A stretch of DNA of 64,000 nt, taken from the NCBI GenBank assembly GCA_028622995.1, contig JAJQJQ010000004.1, positions 5,952,001 to 6,016,000 on the forward strand, in the 5' to 3' direction. The position numbers were made by a program, and so were the translations under genes. This DNA is from Panagrolaimus kolymaensis. Its lineage: Eukaryota; Nematoda; Chromadorea; Rhabditida; Panagrolaimidae. This document shows positions 59,942 through 64,000 of the stretch, in pieces. Position 1 is the stretch's first letter; the number at the start of each line of letters is the position of its first letter. The notes beneath the pieces were generated by a model. That model ran no database searches. It was not told the origin of the DNA and was given only the letters and a program-made list of their open reading frames with translations.

Positions 59942-61265
59942 TCAAAATGTTTGGAATTTAATTTCAAGCTTGTTTAGCGCTGCACGAGATTCAAGCATTC
60001 TTTTCAGAGCTTTTACTTCAGTTGGATAACGACGAGATAAAAATGAAAGAGTAAAATGAGCATTCGGATGTTTTTAAAAAGTAAGCAAATTAGTTAAATA
60101 ATGAATGTGTAAAAGAAAAAAAAATCATTTTACCTTCATAAATTCGAGAAAACTTTCAGCATCAAAATCATCGTAATTTATATGATCCACTCTAAGCACT
60201 TGAAGCTTTGAAAAAGGAGGAAGTTTGATGAGATTTTTGAATGTTTCATTTGTAATGCTACACATAGATAAGCTAAAAAACAGAAGCATTAGGCAAAAAT
60301 TATATATAGCATAAACGTACATTGCAAAATTTCGAATATGTGGTAATTTTCCAAGTACATTTTCCAATGGAACAAGAGTTCTGTCTTTAGTGATTTCAAC
60401 ATCTCGAAAATAAACATTTTGAACCATTGGAGATATAAGCTTTTCGTATTCAAGCCATGATAAATCTTGTTGATATAAAAAGAGATCCGTAAGATTACAT
60501 GAAACAACTTGAGAAAGGAATTGAGACACCATCAATCGATTTGAAACATATAAACATCGTTCATTTTTCTGGAATGGATCATTATCTTTAAATTGAGAAA
60601 TAATACCATCGAGAATCAATTTCTTTTGAGAAAAAGCATCGCCAATAAGCATTTTTCCACTCGTAATTGATAGCTTTAAAGGTTCTTCATTTTCATTTGA
60701 ATAGCCATACCATGTCGCATTATCGCTAGATTTGATGAGTTTCTTAATAACGAGCAAATCGTCGCGATCTTCTTCCATAATTATTACTTCAAGTACCTCC
60801 TTTTCATTTTGGTCATTTATCTGTTGTTGTTTTTCCAAAGTAGCAATCTAAAATAAAGTTGTGAGTAAAGCAAAAGTTTTATAAATTCCTCACTTTTTTA
60901 AGAAGCTTCTTATTTTTTGCATGTAATTCAGCGATGATTTGGTTCTTACGTGAAATTTCGTCTTTGAGAGCATTGATGAAACCATCATTACCAGGACCAC
61001 CAGCATTTTGCTTTTTGTTGTTTTTGTCTTTCAAATTCATATCCCTCTTTTTCAATAAATTGTTTTCATTCAAAAGTCGAACATTTTCATTCACCAATGC
61101 TTTGAATTTTTCAGCAAGTTTCATTAATGCTTCGACGTCATTCAGCTGCGCAACTTTTTGACTTTTGGTTAAAGAAACATCTTTACGAGCAGTAGTCGAT
61201 GATGATGGTGGTGGTTGAAGAGATTGATCTCCAGAATTTTGAGAATTACTTTCCATATTTAGCAT
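59942..61265 (-). CDS. Coiled-coil plus F-box/LRR-like family protein, copy B, last exon acceptor lost
   Basis: Exons: 61265-60894, 60847-60321, 60272-60134 and a terminal exon 60073-59942. The start may be 61265 or the in-frame ATG at 61256. The N-terminal ~125 residues are a polar lead and coiled coil. Exon 2 is 527 nt, exactly as long as its counterpart in copy C, with SCNLTDLFLYQQDLSWLEYEKL and LENVLGKLPHIRNF. The terminal exon reads KHPNAHFTLSF...LKRMLESR to a stop and aligns with copy C. However, the base before it gives TTTTTAA instead of TTTTTAG (position 60074), and there is no AG anywhere in that intron. Read through, the protein would end EFMKVK. With the exon joined it would be 389 aa. 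The family role is unknown. Confidence 0.7.
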
Positions 61266-61799
61266 AATAAGACTCTGAAAAATATGAAGTTAAAGTTTTT
61301 ACAAGCAAAACGAGGAAAGAGAAGAAAAGGCTGGAAAAAAAACTTTTTACTTTGGTGTTCACATTTATTTATGTTAATTTTTTCATTTTTTGTCAATTAC
61401 GTTAAATACTTTCAATTTTCCCTGTAATCTTTTTTCTTTTTGTCTGTCTGCTTCAAAGATGCAAAATAAAATAAATAATTAACAAATCATTTTTTTGCAT
61501 GCTTTGGATTATAGCTATTTTTCGTTCAGTTTTTTATTAGCAAAAAACGGATCTTCAACAATGATAATGGGAAAATAAAATTTAGGTGATAGCGTATGGT
61601 AGCTTCATTTTTAGAATGTGTTTTGCTTTTTCGTTTGAAATTTGCAACCACCAAAAACCGTACAAACACAGAATTTTGATATCAAATTTTTGATCTGTCG
61701 ACTGGCTGGCATTTTTGATTGCCACGTTGAATTCTTCATCTTTTTTGACACACTTACTTAAGAGAGACTCTACGAGTAAATTTAAAGATTTTCGAAGTC
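61266..61799. other. Spacer upstream of copy B
   Basis: No gene is supported. It begins with the likely trans-splice acceptor of copy B (CTG at 61275-61277, minus strand CAG). From about 61757 the sequence is a diverged outward extension of the inverted repeat at 61800-62798. Confidence 0.45.
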
Positions 61800-62798
61800 G
61801 GCGGAACAAAATTTTTTTTTATTTTTTTCTGTTTTCACAAATCGGTTCTAAAAAATATTTAAAAATTATTGGCGACAAGCTTTTTCTCAAAAAGTGAGCA
61901 GGATATGCTAATTTTTTATATTGAAGTTGAAACCATGCATTAACTTCAAAAATTCAGCTAAATTCACCCATGAAGTATAAAAATTTGATTTTTATCCAAT
62001 ATTATGTAATAGATTGCGGGCTAATTTATGGTGTATACAATATATTTTTATGTACTGCAAAAATCTTATTAAAAATCGATTTGAAAAGTTCAAAGTCGTG
62101 TAACTTTTGATCTGTAACACGGACCGGGGCAGAGAAAAATACCCAAATAATCCCCAGAATCTCCTCTATTTTATGGGCAAAAAATTAAAATTTTGGAGCT
62201 ACGGGGATTCTCAAGCCATAATTAAATGTGCGCGAAACCCCATTTTTAACGAGGAAAATGGAGTTTCTCACTTTTCTTCATCAATGAAAACAATTTGAAC
62301 ATAATGCCAAAAACCAAAGTAGGAAAGTGAGAAACTCCATTTTCCTCGTTAAAAATGGGGTTTCGCGCACATTTAATTATGGCTTGAGAATCCCCGTAGC
62401 TCCAAAATTTTAATTTTTTGCCCATAAAATAGAGGAGATTCTGGGGATTATTTGGGTATTTTTCTCTGCCCCGGTCCGTGTTACAGATCAAAAGTTACAC
62501 GACTTTGAACTTTTCAAATCGATTTTTAATAAGATTTTTGCAGTACATAAAAATATATTGTATACACCATAAATTAGCCCGCAATCTATTACATAATATT
62601 GGATAAAAATCAAATTTTTATACTTCATGGGTGAATTTAGCTGAATTTTTGAAGTTAATGCATGGTTTCAACTTCAAAATAAAAAATTAGCATATCCTGC
62701 TCACTTTTTGACAAAAAGCTTGACACCAATAATTTTTAAATATTTTTTAGAACCGATTGGTAAAGAAAAATAAAAAATAAAAAAAATTTTGTTCCGCC
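61800..62798. repeat. Long fold-back inverted repeat, two 475-bp arms with 49-nt loop
   Basis: Arms 61800-62274 and 62324-62798 are near-perfect reverse complements of equal length, starting GGCGGAACAAAATTTTT and meeting at CTCACTTT/AAAGTGAG. Mismatches are confined mostly to a T-rich segment and the AAGCTTTTTCTC/AAGCTTTTTGTC block. A weaker match continues outward (TTAAGAGAG...CTACGAG/CTGCGAG). No target duplication or transposase motif is evident. A fold-back transposon or MITE is likely. The same 50-codon frame occurs in both arms but has no recognisable function. Confidence 0.85.
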
Positions 62799-63047
62799 CG
62801 ATTTGAATCAGCTCGCAGAACCTCTCTTAACTAAATCATGAATTCACGGAGAGTTAAAAAGCTTTATGTAACTTTACTAAGTTTAAATTTTCTTTAATAC
62901 GAAACAATGGCTTTTTGTTTCACTCTACAAAAATTTCCTTCCAATAATATCCTCTGATCCAGTAAATTTGTAGAAAATAAGTTTTTTTAAAGAAAAATTT
63001 ATTGTAAAAAGAGATATCAAAAAAAAATATTTTGTTGTTTATCAAAC

Positions 63048-64000
63048 TTAAGTCGGAGGATAAAAAATGGGTTTCTTCCCATTATAGACTGCATTTTCTG
63101 ATAAATTTTTCATGTGCAAAATATAATTATGCCAAAATTCTTCCAAAACATTCCTATCATTACCAGTATAACCAAATTTTAAACACTCAGCTGTGTCTGA
63201 GATGTTATCCTTAAAAAATAAAAATTAATAAAAAAACTTTTTATTTTACCATTCCAATGCTTTTTCTGATTATCACAGCGCATCTTTAATCAAATATAAA
63301 AAAAGAATAATATAATTCTTACATGAACGAAGATAGCAAATTCGTAGGGATCAATCAAGGTATCATAAAATTTAATTTTAAAGAACATAAATTTCTTATT
63401 AAATTTTAAATTATTAAGTTTCATCCCAGTTTGTGATGAAAGTCCAAATTTTATATCTGTTCTAAAATTAAATTGGAAGTTTTTTTAAATAAGATTTTTA
63501 TTTAAAAACTTACTCAAAATGATAAAGATTTGGTAATTGTTTTAATAAATTTTCCAATAATATTGGTTCGCCACCGCCGTCGGTACTTTCTTCGTCGGAA
63601 TCATAAATAATTGAACCACCAAAAAGTTCAAGTTTTTTAATATTTCCACTTTCGGTTAAATAATTATATTGTGAAACAGAAATGGTTTCATTGATGAGAG
63701 TCAAATATCGAATTGTGCAAGTACCTAATTTTGGTAAAATTTTAGCACACAAATCACTTTTTTCGCCATCATTAAAATTCTTATTTTCAACAACGAAGGA
63801 ATTAGCCAACCAAAAATTCTTTAATTCATTTGAGTTTTTTTCTTCGCTGCTTAAAATTAAAGATTGTTGAAAATATTTGGGTTTTCCAAATCGATCACTG
63901 CCAACAAAAAGTGAATGACAAATGGGTTTCGGAAATTTGTAATAAAATAATTTACAACTTTTATAAAATTTTTGAATTATTTCTGGTGAAGCTTTTGAAA
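63048..64000 (-). CDS. F-box-like/LRR-like family protein, copy A, partial at right edge
   Basis: Exons: (64000 onward)-63514, 63461-63323 and 63209-63048, in consistent phase to TAA at 63048-63050. The gene is cut by the window edge, so its start is missing. The visible N-terminal part, SPEIIQKFYKSCKLFYYKFP, has the character of the F-box tail seen in this nematode family. It is followed by SDRFGKP and a leucine-patterned region: TIRYLTLINETISVSQYNYL, IKKLELFGGSI and LLENLLKQLPNLYHF. The middle exon is 139 nt, the same length as the homologous exon in copy B. Unlike copies B and C, no coiled coil is visible in this part. A substrate-adaptor role is family inference. Confidence 0.7.

Noticed and set aside
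62107..62491. Matching frames starting MICNTDRGREKYPNN in both arms of the inverted repeat
   Set aside because: Similarity is explained by the fold-back repeat; no recognisable protein family.
1..64000. tRNA, rRNA, spliced-leader RNA, microRNA and CRISPR-like arrays
   Set aside because: I looked for box-B-like GTTCGAATCC, let-7, lin-4 and mir-1 like seeds and regularly spaced repeats by eye and found none; a dedicated covariance-model search could still find some.

Overview
This is AT-rich nuclear DNA of a nematode, probably of the Tylenchina/Panagrolaimus kind. That placement is inferred from gene content: an FMRFamide-receptor-like GPCR, a GAR-type muscarinic receptor, a ground-like (hedgehog-related) secreted protein, SURF4/SFT-4 cargo receptors and a nematode-type F-box/LRR-like family. 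Introns are short with TTTTAG or TTTCAG acceptors, and several start codons sit just behind an AG acceptor, as expected for spliced-leader trans-splicing. All multi-exon models below were built by hand from splice sites, reading phase and protein similarity.

Layout. 959-1714 (-): 5' part of an FMRFamide-type receptor. 1715-9549: no gene seen. 9554-14423: an intact Kolobok-type DNA transposon with 407-bp inverted repeats and TTAA duplications. It carries a THAP/DDE transposase (+) and, divergently, a small protein (-) resembling the cytoplasmic C-terminal 'ballast' domain of P2X7 receptors. 15621-19998 (-): a 963-aa multi-zinc-finger protein. 19999-29432: gene-poor, triplet-rich DNA with a 167-bp GC-rich hAT-type MITE that has a perfect 8-bp duplication. 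29433-30353 (-): ground-like protein. 31401-33825 (-): two tandem, divergent SURF4/SFT-4 genes. 34562-40337 (-): a GAR-2-like muscarinic acetylcholine receptor whose first intron holds a young 1.5-kb TRIM retrotransposon (38093-39637). 40338-53792: no gene seen, with decayed MITEs and a Helitron-like terminus. 53793-55842 (+): a divergent G-protein alpha subunit with altered GTPase and guanine-recognition motifs. 56291-56902 (+): a coiled-coil protein. 57310-64000 (-): three members of one F-box/LRR-like family plus a relic fragment. Two of these carry N-terminal coiled coils, one has 105-bp exon duplications, and one has lost the splice acceptor of its last exon. A 475-bp near-perfect inverted repeat lies at 61800-62798.

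The host genes suggest neuromodulatory signalling (peptide receptor, muscarinic receptor, G alpha) and secretion (SURF4, ground-like), but nothing shows that they form one functional cluster. The strongest candidate for an undescribed system is the two-gene Kolobok transposon. Its inverted repeats differ at two positions and both genes are open, so it looks recent and possibly active. Small palindromic MITEs with AGTGTTCC ends recur across the window, including in the G alpha and muscarinic receptor introns.
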